Shown: positions 51,860-61,770, counted from the stretch's first letter. The stretch is 64,000 nt of DNA from Lachnospiraceae bacterium (GCA_017468395.1 JAFUIR010000004.1:124001-188000), one strand, 5' to 3'. Translations and numbers: made by a program. The notes: a model not told the origin generated them from the letters alone.

Positions 51860-52339
51860 TTATTTCTCTTCTGCTTCCAATTGCTCCAGTAAAATTTCCA
51901 GCGCCCTTTGGGCTGCGCTGTTTCGCACCTCCATGCGGTCACCGGCAAAGTGACATTCCGTCACAGTAACTTTTCCCTTAACCCATGTACCAATATACAC
52001 CAGTCCTACGGGCTTCTTTGCACTTCCGCCGTCCGGTCCTGCAATTCCTGTCGTCACTACGCTACAATCGGCTCCTGCCGCCCTGACAGCACCCTGCGCC
52101 ATTTCCGCGGCAGTCTGACTGCTGACCGCACTATAGTTTTTCAAGGTTTCCTCTTGTACTCCCAGTAACTTCTGTTTTGCCTCATCGGAATATGTAATGT
52201 ACCCTTCCTCAAAAACCGACGATACTCCCGGTACATTCACAAGCCTTGATGCAATCATCCCTCCGGTGCAGGACTCTGCCGTAGCAACTTTTAAGCCACG
52301 CCGGAGCAAAATCTCTACTATTTTTTCTTCCGCTATCAT
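51860..52339 (-). CDS. pncC: CinA-like nicotinamide-nucleotide amidase, short form
   Basis: A 159-residue protein corresponding to the C-terminal amidase domain of CinA only. LKVATAESCTGGMIASRLVNVPG holds the Ser/Cys segment and TTGIAGPDGGSAKKPVGLVYIG the second conserved loop. It deamidates NMN to NaMN in pyridine nucleotide salvage. The N-terminal MoeA-like half of full CinA is missing. The start at 52339 overlaps pgsA by 4 nt. Confidence 0.92.
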   Translation of the reverse strand: MIAEEKIVEILLRRGLKVATAESCTGGMIASRLVNVPGVSSVFEEGYITYSDEAKQKLLGVQEETLKNYSAVSSQTAAEMAQGAVRAAGADCSVVTTGIAGPDGGSAKKPVGLVYIGTWVKGKVTVTECHFAGDRMEVRNSAAQRALEILLEQLEAEEK

Positions 52340-52932
52340 TTGGTATCCGCCATTACTGCCCTGTTTTTCCATACATAGTCCAGCAAAGAAACTATGGTAA
52401 GAATCAGTGCAATCCACATAGTTACATCACTCAACACATTTAACACCGGTGTCAGCATGCTTAAAAAACTTCCGTTGTTGCCAATCATAATACAAATCAT
52501 AATCATCTGAAAGACAGTCTTCCATTTTCCCCAATAATTTGCGGCAATCACAACGCCCTTGTCGGATGCCACCAGTCTGAAACCGCTGATAATAAACTCC
52601 CTGCTGATGATAATTACCACAACAAGGGAAGGAATTCTGCCCATTTCCACCAAACAAATCAGGGCTGCACAAACCAACAATTTATCTGCAAGAGGGTCCA
52701 TGAATTTACCAAAATTTGTTACCAGATTGTGCTTTCTTGCAATTTTACCGTCAATCAAATCTGTCAGACTGGCAATGATAAATACCGCCAGGGCAATCAC
52801 ATCCACCCATTCCAGAATACCGCCAAAAATCGCAGTAAACCAGCCCCACTGATGATAACCGCCAAGAAGCAGCAACACAAAAGGTACAATCAGAATCATT
52901 CTGAATACAGTCAATTTATTCGGTAAATTCAT
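52336..52932 (-). CDS. pgsA: CDP-diacylglycerol--glycerol-3-phosphate 3-phosphatidyltransferase
   Basis: A 198-residue membrane enzyme with about five segments. The CDP-alcohol phosphotransferase motif is complete: SLTDLIDGKIARKHNLVTNFGKFMDPLADK (D-G-x2-A-R-x8-G-x3-D-x3-D). It makes phosphatidylglycerophosphate, precursor of phosphatidylglycerol. It overlaps rimO by 17 nt and pncC by 4 nt, so it lies in the middle of a tightly packed operon. Confidence 0.95.
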   Translation of the reverse strand: MNLPNKLTVFRMILIVPFVLLLLGGYHQWGWFTAIFGGILEWVDVIALAVFIIASLTDLIDGKIARKHNLVTNFGKFMDPLADKLLVCAALICLVEMGRIPSLVVVIIISREFIISGFRLVASDKGVVIAANYWGKWKTVFQMIMICIMIGNNGSFLSMLTPVLNVLSDVTMWIALILTIVSLLDYVWKNRAVMADTK

Positions 52933-54253
52933 GATAAATCTCTCCTATCAAGTCATATTCATTGGAACCGGTTACCTGCACTTTTACAAAATCACCGGTC
53001 ATTAAGGTTGCGGTGGTATTGACAAACAAATAGCCGTCCACGTTAGGCGCATCCCTATAAGTGCGGGCTACATAAGCATTTTCATCTGCCACCTTACCTT
53101 CTATCATGCAAAGAAGAACACTGCCCACCATATCTTCTGCTTTTTCAAAAGCAATGGCTTGCTGCAATTCCATAAGTTCAGCCTGTCTTTCCAACTTAAC
53201 TTCTTCCTCTACCTGATCCTGCATCTGCGCTGCAGGGGTATCTTCCTCTTGAGAATAAGTGAATACACCTAATCTGTCAAATTCCATTTCATCCACAAAA
53301 TCTACCAGTTCCTCATGGTCTTCCCATGTCTCACCGGGAAAGCCGGAAATCAACGTGGTTCTAAGGCAAATATCAGGGATTTCACTGCGAAGTTTCCCGA
53401 TAATCGCTTTTAAATCCGCCTGATTGGTTCTGCGTCCCATTCTGCCCAAAATTCTGTCGCAGCCATGCTGAATGGGAATGTCCAGATAGTTACACACTTT
53501 TTCCTCTGATTTGATAACCTGTATCAGTTCATCATCAATTTCTTCGGGATAACAGTACAAAATACGAATCCAATAAATGCCATCCACCTGCGCAAGTTTA
53601 CGCAAGAGTTGCGGAAGACTCTTTTTGCCGTACAAATCTTTTCCGTAAAGTGTTGTTTCCTGAGCCACCAAAATCAGTTCGCGCACGCCACCTTCGGCAA
53701 GTTCCTTTGCTTCCTGCACCAAATCTTCCATGGGAACGGAGCGATAAGTTCCTCGCACTTTGGGAATGATACAGTAAGTGCAGTGTTTGTCACAACCTTC
53801 CGCTATTTTTAAATATGCGTAATGTCCGCCGGTAGTGACAATTCTTTTCTGCCTGCTGACAGGCTTTGCATTAATGTCCTCGTAGTGATTTTGCACCTTT
53901 CCTGCCACCACTTCCTCCACCGCATCCGCAATGGCCTTAATGGCAGTCGTTCCGATAATCACATCTACCTCCGGAATTTCCTGCTGAATCTCTTCTTTAT
54001 ATCTCTGGGCAAGGCATCCTGCTGCAATCAGACCTTTAATCTGCCCATCATTTTTCAGTTCTGCCATCTCTAAAAGAGTATTGATACTTTCTTCCTTGGC
54101 ATCATTTATAAAGCAACAGGTATTGACAACTACGATGTCAGCCTGCGTTTCATCGTCCGTAAATTCATGGCCACGCTCTCTGAGCATGCCAAGCATCATC
54201 TCTGAATCAACGAGGTTTTTGTCACACCCCAATGATACAAACATTATCTTCAT
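52916..54253 (-). CDS. rimO: Ribosomal protein S12 methylthiotransferase
   Basis: A 445-residue radical SAM protein. The N-terminal MTTase domain has SLGCDKNLVDSEMMLGML and VVNTCCFINDA; the radical SAM core has CDKHCTYCIIPKVRG (C-x3-C-x2-C); the C-terminus is a TRAM domain ending at GEIYHEFTE. It adds a methylthio group to S12 Asp. The six cysteines for two 4Fe-4S clusters are present. It is before pgsA in the common Clostridia order. Confidence 0.96.
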   Translation of the reverse strand: MKIMFVSLGCDKNLVDSEMMLGMLRERGHEFTDDETQADIVVVNTCCFINDAKEESINTLLEMAELKNDGQIKGLIAAGCLAQRYKEEIQQEIPEVDVIIGTTAIKAIADAVEEVVAGKVQNHYEDINAKPVSRQKRIVTTGGHYAYLKIAEGCDKHCTYCIIPKVRGTYRSVPMEDLVQEAKELAEGGVRELILVAQETTLYGKDLYGKKSLPQLLRKLAQVDGIYWIRILYCYPEEIDDELIQVIKSEEKVCNYLDIPIQHGCDRILGRMGRRTNQADLKAIIGKLRSEIPDICLRTTLISGFPGETWEDHEELVDFVDEMEFDRLGVFTYSQEEDTPAAQMQDQVEEEVKLERQAELMELQQAIAFEKAEDMVGSVLLCMIEGKVADENAYVARTYRDAPNVDGYLFVNTTATLMTGDFVKVQVTGSNEYDLIGEIYHEFTE

Positions 54254-54327
54254 AAACTCTCCACCTATAGTCTGCCTTTGAAAAAAGAGAAATCCCTTTA
54301 ACGGTCTTTCTCTTTTTTGGATTCTTG

Positions 54328-54561
54328 TTATTCCTCGTCATTTAAGATTTTAATCTGACCCTGGTTCAATTCCTCTACTGCGATAGACAGAGGTTTTTTA
54401 CCGTCACCGTCTACCAAAGGTTCGCTGCCGGAAATAATCTGTCTTGCTCTCTTTGATGTTGCCATTACGATAGAATATCTGCTGCTTACTACCGGTTCTT
54501 CTCCGGGTTCAACCTCGCTGTTTACTACTTTCATTAAATCGGAATAAGATGGATGTAACAT
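54328..54561 (-). CDS. rpoZ: RNA polymerase omega subunit
   Basis: A 77-residue protein with MLHPSYSDLMKVVNSE and RYSIVMATSKRARQIISGSEPL, the omega fold that chaperones beta-prime. The C-terminus PLSIAVEELNQGQIKILNDE is typical of clostridial forms. It starts at the base after the gmk stop, so the two are cotranscribed. Slightly short but not broken. Confidence 0.94.
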   Translation of the reverse strand: MLHPSYSDLMKVVNSEVEPGEEPVVSSRYSIVMATSKRARQIISGSEPLVDGDGKKPLSIAVEELNQGQIKILNDEE

Positions 54562-55197
54562 TTATTTTTCTCCTTTCGACATCTCTTTCAGTTCTGTTCT
54601 AACCTGATTTATGAATTCCACATTGCGGGAAGGTTCATATTTTACCGACTGCACAATGTGGTGTATTTCCTGTGTACATACTTGAAGGTCATCGTTAATC
54701 ACCAGATAGTCATAGGACTCAATGCCCTCAGACTCCTCAATGGCACGGCTCATGCGCTTTTCAATGACTTCCATGGTCTCTGTTCCTCTGCCCACCAGAC
54801 GGCGCTTTAATTCCTCCGCACTTGGGGGTGTTACAAACAGTAGCAAGGTATCCGGGAACTTTTCTTTTACTTTCAGAGCCCCCTGAATTTCGATTTCCAG
54901 AATCACATCCTTACCGGCTGCTAACTGCTGTTCCACGTATTGTCTGGGCGTACCATAATAATTGCCACAATACTCAGCATACTCTATAAGTCCGTCTTCT
55001 GCAATCTTTTTTTCAAAATTTTCTCTGGATGAGAAAAAGTATTCCCTGCCGTCCACCTCACCGGTTCTGGGTGTTCTGGTGGTCATGGAAACCGACAACG
55101 CATAATTGTCATAGGTTTTCAAAAGTTCTTTCATTAAAGTGCCTTTACCGGCTCCCGAAAAACCTGATACAACAATCAATATTCCTTTACGTTTCAT
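54562..55197 (-). CDS. gmk: Guanylate kinase
   Basis: A 211-residue kinase. GFSGAGKGTLMKEL (about 12-25) is the P-loop; SVSMTTRTPRTGEVDGREYFF binds GMP. It phosphorylates GMP to GDP. It follows yicC after only 29 nt; the small remA gene usually found there in Clostridia is absent. Confidence 0.97.
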   Translation of the reverse strand: MKRKGILIVVSGFSGAGKGTLMKELLKTYDNYALSVSMTTRTPRTGEVDGREYFFSSRENFEKKIAEDGLIEYAEYCGNYYGTPRQYVEQQLAAGKDVILEIEIQGALKVKEKFPDTLLLFVTPPSAEELKRRLVGRGTETMEVIEKRMSRAIEESEGIESYDYLVINDDLQVCTQEIHHIVQSVKYEPSRNVEFINQVRTELKEMSKGEK

Positions 55198-55226
55198 GAT
55201 TTTAACCGCTTCCTGTCCTGTATCAA

Positions 55227-56105
55227 TTATTCTATGTTCTGAATCTGCTCACGGACTTTTTCAATTTCCGTTTTCAGTTCAATGGCACGATTGGAAATCT
55301 CCATATCCGTAGTTTTGGACAATGTGGTGTTTGCCTCACGGTTCATCTCCTGGGCAATAAAGTCCAGTTTACGTCCGATGCTGCCGCCTTCAATCAAAGC
55401 ATTCTTGGTAGCCTCGATATGACTGCGGAGTCTCACCAGTTCCTCGTCCACGCACACCTTGTCCGCAAAAATAGTAACTTCCATCAAAAGTCTGTTGTCG
55501 TCAATTTTGGTGTCTTCCAGTAAATCCCTGACTTTATCCTGCAACTTCTGCTTGTACTCTTCCACAATCTGAGGAGAACGCTCTGTAATAAAATCCACAT
55601 GCTCCAGCATACCATCCAATTTGGAAATCAGGTCGGCTTTCAGGTTCTCGCCTTCTTTGATGCGTGACTCCACAAAGCCCTCTGCCGCTCCCTTAATAGC
55701 ATGCTGTAACTCTTTCCAAAGTTCTTCCTCGTCCACGGACTGTTCTTCCATGGAAAACACTTCGGGATATCTGGATAATGCGGACACCCGGATGTCATTT
55801 TCCAGTCCGAAATCCTCTGCCATCTGCTTTAAATATTGCAGATAGGTTGCTGCTGTTTCTTTATTATACTTCACACTTACGTTGTTTTCGGAAAAATCTT
55901 CGTAAGTAATAAAAATATCTACTTTACCGCGCTGAATGTAATTTTTCAGTTCATTGCGGATGGCCGACTCAAAGAAATTCAATTTCTTTGGCATCTTGAT
56001 ATTCACATCAAGATAACGGTGATTTACGGATTTCATTTCTACCGTAAATTTACGGTTTCCCTCCATGACTTCGCATCTGCCGAAGCCTGTCATACTTTTA
56101 ATCAT
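55227..56105 (-). CDS. yicC: YicC/YloC family endoribonuclease
   Basis: A 292-residue protein starting IKSMTGFGRCEV, the YicC N-terminal signature, with EMKSVNHRYLDVNIKMPKKL. The C-terminal DUF1732 domain has GRKLDFIAQEMNREANTTLSK. YicC has recently been described as an endoribonuclease. It heads the gmk-rpoZ run. Length is normal. Confidence 0.94.
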   Translation of the reverse strand: MIKSMTGFGRCEVMEGNRKFTVEMKSVNHRYLDVNIKMPKKLNFFESAIRNELKNYIQRGKVDIFITYEDFSENNVSVKYNKETAATYLQYLKQMAEDFGLENDIRVSALSRYPEVFSMEEQSVDEEELWKELQHAIKGAAEGFVESRIKEGENLKADLISKLDGMLEHVDFITERSPQIVEEYKQKLQDKVRDLLEDTKIDDNRLLMEVTIFADKVCVDEELVRLRSHIEATKNALIEGGSIGRKLDFIAQEMNREANTTLSKTTDMEISNRAIELKTEIEKVREQIQNIE

Positions 56106-56201
56106 TGTATTTTACCTTCTCTCTCGTCCGCGGTTCCAAGCACCCCACTATTTGACCGCATACTATGATTTATTATAGTAAAAATCAGGGTAAAATGTCA
56201 A

Positions 56202-56229
56202 GGGCAGAACCATATAAATGGCTCTGCCC
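56202..56229 (-). terminator. Terminator-like hairpin after the BspA-like gene
   Basis: GGGCAGA.CCAT pairs with ATGG.TCTGCCC in a near-perfect stem. A weak T-rich tail follows (CATTTTAC). It lies 41 nt after the stop of the leucine-rich repeat protein. Confidence 0.65.
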
Positions 56230-56269
56230 GATGTGGTTTGGGATATTCCCTGCTTTCCCATAGCCGTTC

Positions 56270-59251
56270 TTAATAATTTATAACTGTATAACCATTTTCT
56301 TTCGCCCAGGTTTCCATATAAGAGCCCGCAGGAGTGTAGATAGTTGATAAATTGTCACAATTTCTAAACACATACTCGCCAACACTGGTCACACTGGCAG
56401 GAACTTTTATACTGGTTAGATTTTCGCAACCGGCAAATAGCCATCTCGAGATGCTCGTTACACCGTCCGGGAACTCAAAATTGGTTAAACTGTGGCATTT
56501 TTCGAAGGCCATACCATCAATACTCGTCACACTATCCGGTATCTCTATACTTGTCAAGCTGCTACAACCACTAAACAAACCGGATTCAATACGTGTTACG
56601 CTATCCGGTATATTTATATCTGTTAAACTTTCACAACCCTGAAATGCAGTATATCCAATACTCGTTACGCTATCCGGTATCTCTACGCTTGTCAAATTAT
56701 CACAATATAGAAAAGCCCAATATTCAATACGTGTTATGGTATCCGGTATCTTAATACTCCTCACGCCGGTCCAATCCTCAAACGCCCCGTATCCTATACT
56801 CGTCATACTGTCCGGGAAATCTATACTTCCTAATTTATCACAAAAAGCAAACGCTCTCTGGCCAATCGCAAATACACTATCAGGAATCTCTATATTAGAT
56901 AAATTTGTACACTCTAAAAACGTCTCACCCTCAATTCTCTTTATTCCGTCCGGTATTTTTATGCTTGTCAAATTAGTGCAATATTGAAATGCCCGTTCTC
57001 CAATACTCGTTACACTGTCCGGTATCTCGATACCGGTTAACCCACTGCAACCATCAAATGCCCCAGATCCAATACTTGTTACGTTATTTGGTATCTTTAT
57101 CTCAGTTAATCCACTGCAACCTGAAAAAGCCCCAGCGCCAATACTTGTTACACCATCGGGTATTTTTATACTTGTCAAACTAAAACAATCGCAAAATAGA
57201 CCACCTTCGATAACTGTTATGTTGGAAGGTATCTCAATAGACCTCAATTCATTACACATAGAAAACGCCATTGACCCAATACTCGTCACACTATCCGGAA
57301 TTTCTACACTTGTTAATTTGTAGCATAGCTCAAATGCACGCTCTTCAATCCTTGTTACGCCGTCCGGTATCTTTATCTTTTTTAAGTTTTCACATTGATA
57401 AAAAGCTTTCTTTCCAATACTCGTCACGCTGTCCGGTATCTCAATACTTGTTAAACTGCAGAAGGAAAACGCATCTTCTTCAATACTCTTTACGCCATCC
57501 GGAATCTTTATGGATGATATACCGCTGCAATCATAAAACGCTTTTTCCCCAATAGCAACAACCTTTCTGCCAAGCAACGTTTCCGGTATAATTCCTGTAC
57601 AATAACTTGTAGAAGGGTACCCATTAAATACAATTTCATTTTCATCTATAATGGTATAACAATACTCAGGAAGATCTGCTTTTGGTATTGCACACCCGTC
57701 AAATGCCTGTGAGCCTAAATGCATTAAATTCTCAGGAATTGAAACACTTGCAAATTGCGTACAGTTTGCAAACGCACGTGCTCCAATACTTGTCACACTA
57801 TCCGGAATCTCTAAACTCAGATTACCGGAAATAGTTCCTCCTCCCTTTGACTTCGCAAATGCACCCTCTCCGATACTCTTTACACCGTCCGAGATTTCTA
57901 TGCTTGATAACCCATTACATGCATTAAATGCACCAAGTCCAATATCTACCACACTTCCCGGAATCTTTATATTATCTAAACAGTCACACAAAGCAAATGC
58001 CATGCTTCCAATACTGGTCAAGCCATCAGGAAACTCTATGCTTGATAAACTTGGACAATAGCAAAATGCTTTTTCCCCTATACTAACCAAGTTAGCCGGA
58101 AGTTTTATGTTTATTAATCGCTCGCAGCCACCAAACGTATTATAGCCAATCTCCGTAATCCCATCCGGAAGTTCTATTTCTCTTACCCAAGAGCAATTAT
58201 AAAATGCCCATTCTCCGATGCTTGTCACACTTTCCGGCATTTCAATGGTTGAAAATGTGCAAGCACAAAAGGCGCTGTCTCCAATACTCCTTACGCCATC
58301 CGGTATTACTATATCTTCCACAGCAAAAACATACTCGAATGCAGAATCCCCTATAGCAACAACCTTTCTGCCTAATAATGTTTCGGGTATAGTCCCCCAA
58401 TGGTCACTCTCTATATATTCGCTTGACAAATCTGATACACCCGCCGGATATCCATTAAAAACAATTTCATTTTCATCAATGATTGTATAACAATATCGGG
58501 GCAATTCTGTGACAGGTATTTCACATCCGTCAAAAGCCCAGGCCCCCAAATGCACTAACTCATCAGGGAAATTACTGATTTTTAGGCCATAGCAATATCG
58601 AAACGCAAATTTTCCGATACTCGTCACACTGTCCGGAAAATCTACACTTGTTATGATACAGCCATTAAAGGCATCATCTCCTATACTAACCAAGTTAGCC
58701 GGAAGTTCTGCTCTTTCCAAAGAAACACAACCGGCAAACGCAGAATTTCCAATACTTATTATGCTATCTGCAAGTTCTGCGCTTATCATGTTATAGCAGC
58801 CTTCAAATGCAGAATCTCCTATTTTCAAAATCCCTTCTTCTATGCTTACCTGTTTTACATCACTTCTAATATTTCCATATTCTTTTAGAGCATTATTTAC
58901 GACTTCCGCATTAACCAATTCACCGCCATAAAAGACATAGGTATCCCCGTCTAATTTATATTTTGCAAGCGTCATTTTATCTTCCGCAGGTAAAGTCACT
59001 TCTTCCTGTTCTGTCACTTGCCCCTCTGATTCATCCGTCTGCTCTGCACCAGACATAGAAGCCTCTTCTTTTTCCGTCGCAGTGCCCGCATCATCATTTG
59101 ATGTAGTTTCCTGTTCCGTTCCCATGATAGTAGTCTCATTTTCATTGCCTTGGGTATTAGCAGATTCCTGCGTGGATGTTCCATTGCTACAGCCTGTAAG
59201 AACCATAATTCCAACTAATACTATCGCTATAATCTCTTTTGTTTTTCTCAT
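56270..59251 (-). CDS. BspA-type leucine-rich repeat lipoprotein, 33 repeats
   Basis: A 993-residue lipoprotein. The signal ends in the lipobox LTGC at Cys21. An acidic/Thr-rich linker (about 22-105) follows, then about 33 repeats of 23 residues with the pattern IEIPDSVTSIGxxAFxxCxxLTS. Two inserts of about 70-80 residues share LPxYCYTIIDENEIVFNGYP and IPETLLGRKVVAIG, so the array was partly duplicated. The last unit is a cap ending TVINY. These LRR_5 proteins are often adhesins on the cell surface. The start at 59251 has GGGAGG 9 nt upstream. No sortase signal is seen. Confidence 0.92.
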   Translation of the reverse strand: MRKTKEIIAIVLVGIMVLTGCSNGTSTQESANTQGNENETTIMGTEQETTSNDDAGTATEKEEASMSGAEQTDESEGQVTEQEEVTLPAEDKMTLAKYKLDGDTYVFYGGELVNAEVVNNALKEYGNIRSDVKQVSIEEGILKIGDSAFEGCYNMISAELADSIISIGNSAFAGCVSLERAELPANLVSIGDDAFNGCIITSVDFPDSVTSIGKFAFRYCYGLKISNFPDELVHLGAWAFDGCEIPVTELPRYCYTIIDENEIVFNGYPAGVSDLSSEYIESDHWGTIPETLLGRKVVAIGDSAFEYVFAVEDIVIPDGVRSIGDSAFCACTFSTIEMPESVTSIGEWAFYNCSWVREIELPDGITEIGYNTFGGCERLINIKLPANLVSIGEKAFCYCPSLSSIEFPDGLTSIGSMAFALCDCLDNIKIPGSVVDIGLGAFNACNGLSSIEISDGVKSIGEGAFAKSKGGGTISGNLSLEIPDSVTSIGARAFANCTQFASVSIPENLMHLGSQAFDGCAIPKADLPEYCYTIIDENEIVFNGYPSTSYCTGIIPETLLGRKVVAIGEKAFYDCSGISSIKIPDGVKSIEEDAFSFCSLTSIEIPDSVTSIGKKAFYQCENLKKIKIPDGVTRIEERAFELCYKLTSVEIPDSVTSIGSMAFSMCNELRSIEIPSNITVIEGGLFCDCFSLTSIKIPDGVTSIGAGAFSGCSGLTEIKIPNNVTSIGSGAFDGCSGLTGIEIPDSVTSIGERAFQYCTNLTSIKIPDGIKRIEGETFLECTNLSNIEIPDSVFAIGQRAFAFCDKLGSIDFPDSMTSIGYGAFEDWTGVRSIKIPDTITRIEYWAFLYCDNLTSVEIPDSVTSIGYTAFQGCESLTDINIPDSVTRIESGLFSGCSSLTSIEIPDSVTSIDGMAFEKCHSLTNFEFPDGVTSISRWLFAGCENLTSIKVPASVTSVGEYVFRNCDNLSTIYTPAGSYMETWAKENGYTVINY

Positions 59252-59416
59252 TCTTTTGTGCCTCCCATTTGTTGGAATTTTACCACAAAACACTCTTTCT
59301 TTCAATACGAACACCTGCCACCGATAAATACTTCTGATGTTTTATTGCGCACCATTTCCCCTTTGTGTTATATTACTTTATAAATAGATACTTACTATAA
59401 CGAAAGGATTCTCTTT

Positions 59417-60571
59417 ATGAAAAAAATACTTTCCCTTATTCTTCTTGCCGCCCTGATTTTAACCGGATGTGGTAGTGACACAGGCGCTGAAACTTCAAAT
59501 TCATCAGAAGGTGTAGCTGCCGATTCTTCCATTAGCGCTGAGGGCACAACCGCCGATTTCGATGTGGTGGATGCAGATACCGCACAGGAATTTGTTCTGC
59601 AAATGGGACAAGGATGGAATCTTGGAAACAGCCTTGACCCATCTAACTGTACTTGGGTTACGGGGCATCTGGCATATGAAACCGCCTGGGGCAACCCCAA
59701 AATCACCAAGGAACTGATTTCCTTTATTAAATCCGAGGGCTTTGACACTATCCGAATTCCCGTTACATGGCATAATCACGTCAGTGCCGCTCCCGATTAT
59801 ACTATCGATGAACAGTGGATGGCCAGAGTGCAGGAAGTGGTGGACTGGTGCGTCGAGGAAGACCTTTTCATTATTTTAAATATGCACCACGAAGGGGACT
59901 GGCTTACCAAAGCCTCCACCGACTATGACAATGTCATGACCCAGTACAAAGCCATTTGGAGCCAGATTGCAGACCTCTTTGGGGATTATAATGAAAAACT
60001 GATTTTTGAATCCATGAACGAAATCGGATTTGACGATATCGGAAATGAGAAGGGAACAGAGTTAATCAGCAAAATCAATGGCGAGTTTACGGACCTTATC
60101 AGGAATTCCGGTAAAAACAATACAGAGCGTTACCTTTTGCTGGCAGGCTACTGGACAGACATAGACCGCACTTGTACGGACTATTATACCCTTCCCGATG
60201 ATGATAGAATCATGGTTTCCGTCCACTATTACTCTCCCTCCACCTTTGCCATCGCAGACAAGACCTCCACTTGGGGCTACCGCGAAACCTGGGGAACCGA
60301 GGAAGACCTTACCTATTTGAACGGACAATTTGAAAAGTTAAAAACTCACTTCATCGACAAAGGAGTTCCCATTATTGTAGGCGAATACGGTGCTGCCGTA
60401 AAAGATAAGGACGTGGCAAGCCGGATTCTCTGGTTTGAAAAAGTTACGGAAACCTGTTTGGAATATGACTGCTGCCCCGTTATGTGGGACAACGGCGAAG
60501 TCATCAACCGGATAGCACTGAATTGGAAAACAGATGGGCTTAAAGAAGCGATTTTGAATGCTGAGAAATAA
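59417..60571 (+). CDS. Glycoside hydrolase family 5 endoglucanase, lipoprotein
   Basis: A 384-residue lipoprotein with lipobox LTGC at Cys18 and a Ser/Thr/Ala linker to about 55. The GH5 barrel includes GQGWNLGNSLD, RIPVTWHNH, LNMHHEGDW, the acid/base Glu202 in SMNEIGF, HYYSP and the nucleophile Glu323 in VGEYGA. It should cut beta-1,4-glucans (cellulose, mannan or mixed-linkage glucans) outside the cell while anchored to the membrane. No carbohydrate-binding module is present. It diverges from the BspA gene. Confidence 0.95.
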   Translation: MKKILSLILLAALILTGCGSDTGAETSNSSEGVAADSSISAEGTTADFDVVDADTAQEFVLQMGQGWNLGNSLDPSNCTWVTGHLAYETAWGNPKITKELISFIKSEGFDTIRIPVTWHNHVSAAPDYTIDEQWMARVQEVVDWCVEEDLFIILNMHHEGDWLTKASTDYDNVMTQYKAIWSQIADLFGDYNEKLIFESMNEIGFDDIGNEKGTELISKINGEFTDLIRNSGKNNTERYLLLAGYWTDIDRTCTDYYTLPDDDRIMVSVHYYSPSTFAIADKTSTWGYRETWGTEEDLTYLNGQFEKLKTHFIDKGVPIIVGEYGAAVKDKDVASRILWFEKVTETCLEYDCCPVMWDNGEVINRIALNWKTDGLKEAILNAEK

Positions 60572-60618
60572 AAGGAACTGCTGTGTGGAAAAAGCAGAAA
60601 ACAAATTTTCTTTTATTC

Positions 60619-61740
60619 TCATTCCCCAAACAAAATCTTCATAAGCGCATACACATCCTGACCGTTTACCTCAGACACAACGGTTGCTTTGGTTCCGTTT
60701 TCTGCAAACTCCATCTGCCCATAAGTGTCCTCTTCCACACTGACCGTCACTGCTCTTTCTTCTGACACAGTAACAAGTTCCGGGCACATGTATACAGCGG
60801 GAATCACAACGTCCCACAATTTCTTATTTGAATTGGCAATGGTTTCTCTCTCTGCAAAAAACTTGGCAACCGCCGATTTTTCATATCCTGCCAATTCCTC
60901 TATAAACTTTGAAGGAATGCCCATAGTACCGGATATTTCGCTAGTGCAAATAATTTGTTTTGGGAAGTCACTTTCCAAACAAATCTTTACTGCATCCGCA
61001 TCATACCACCAGTTAAAGCTGGCATCCTTCTTCAGTTTTCCTCCCATGTAAATAATTCCCGCAGTGTTTTGGGCAAAGGTATCATCCTCTTGGCAGGCCA
61101 GCGCCACGTTGGTTGCAGGCCCCACGCACAAAATCGTAACCTCTCCGGGATACTGTTTTACCTGCTCCCTCATAAACCGGGATGCGCTTTCTTCTTGCGC
61201 CTTTGTTTCCGAGTATCCCCAGGATGAATTGTATAACTCTCCCTGATTGTGATAGTTGTCCGGAGTCACATATTTTTCCAAATTGGAATATACCTCACCG
61301 GGCCAATCTGTCTTGGATGCCCGCTCTACATTAAATCCCTTTAACGGCTCATCCCTGCCTATGTATACCGGAATGTCCGTCCTTCCCACGGCTTCTAACT
61401 GTAGCAAAGTCGCATTTACTGCCACTGCACCAATTTTATTCCCGCCGGAAACCACAACTCCCATCAAGTCTATGTAGCCCAATTTGTCCGCTTGCAACAA
61501 AAACATAAGGGCAAAGGAATCATCATTCACAAAACCCATATCGCAGTCAAGAATCACCTTATTGGCCGAAGTTGTCACAATGTTAAAATCAGACAGTGAA
61601 GTCTTTACAGGCATTGTTTCGCTTTCCGTTTCATTTTCCATGCCGCTTTTTACACCGCCTGCCGTGCCATATTTTCCGCAGCCCGCAAAGGTCACCACAA
61701 GCACCATTGCAAGCAAAAAAAGACTGATTTTTCTTTTCAT
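60619..61740 (-). CDS. Nucleoside hydrolase-like lipoprotein
   Basis: A 373-residue lipoprotein (lipobox FAGC at Cys21). The catalytic domain begins with KVILDCDMGFVNDDSFALMF, a variant of the family D-x-D-x-G-x-D-D calcium motif: two extra residues lie before the second Asp pair. VTILCVGPATNVALACQ and GIIYMGGKL are further conserved parts, and WWYDADAVK lies near the substrate pocket. The family cleaves N-glycosidic bonds of nucleosides. Being exported, it may act on nucleosides in the gut. It converges with the GH5 gene. Confidence 0.88.
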   Translation of the reverse strand: MKRKISLFLLAMVLVVTFAGCGKYGTAGGVKSGMENETESETMPVKTSLSDFNIVTTSANKVILDCDMGFVNDDSFALMFLLQADKLGYIDLMGVVVSGGNKIGAVAVNATLLQLEAVGRTDIPVYIGRDEPLKGFNVERASKTDWPGEVYSNLEKYVTPDNYHNQGELYNSSWGYSETKAQEESASRFMREQVKQYPGEVTILCVGPATNVALACQEDDTFAQNTAGIIYMGGKLKKDASFNWWYDADAVKICLESDFPKQIICTSEISGTMGIPSKFIEELAGYEKSAVAKFFAERETIANSNKKLWDVVIPAVYMCPELVTVSEERAVTVSVEEDTYGQMEFAENGTKATVVSEVNGQDVYALMKILFGE

Positions 61741-61770
61741 TAATACACTCCCTCAAAGCCGCACAGACTA

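Noticed and set aside
56352-58490. Several plus-strand frames with repeated SGIS/TLSG patterns
   Set aside because: They are shadows of the leucine-rich repeats on the other strand.
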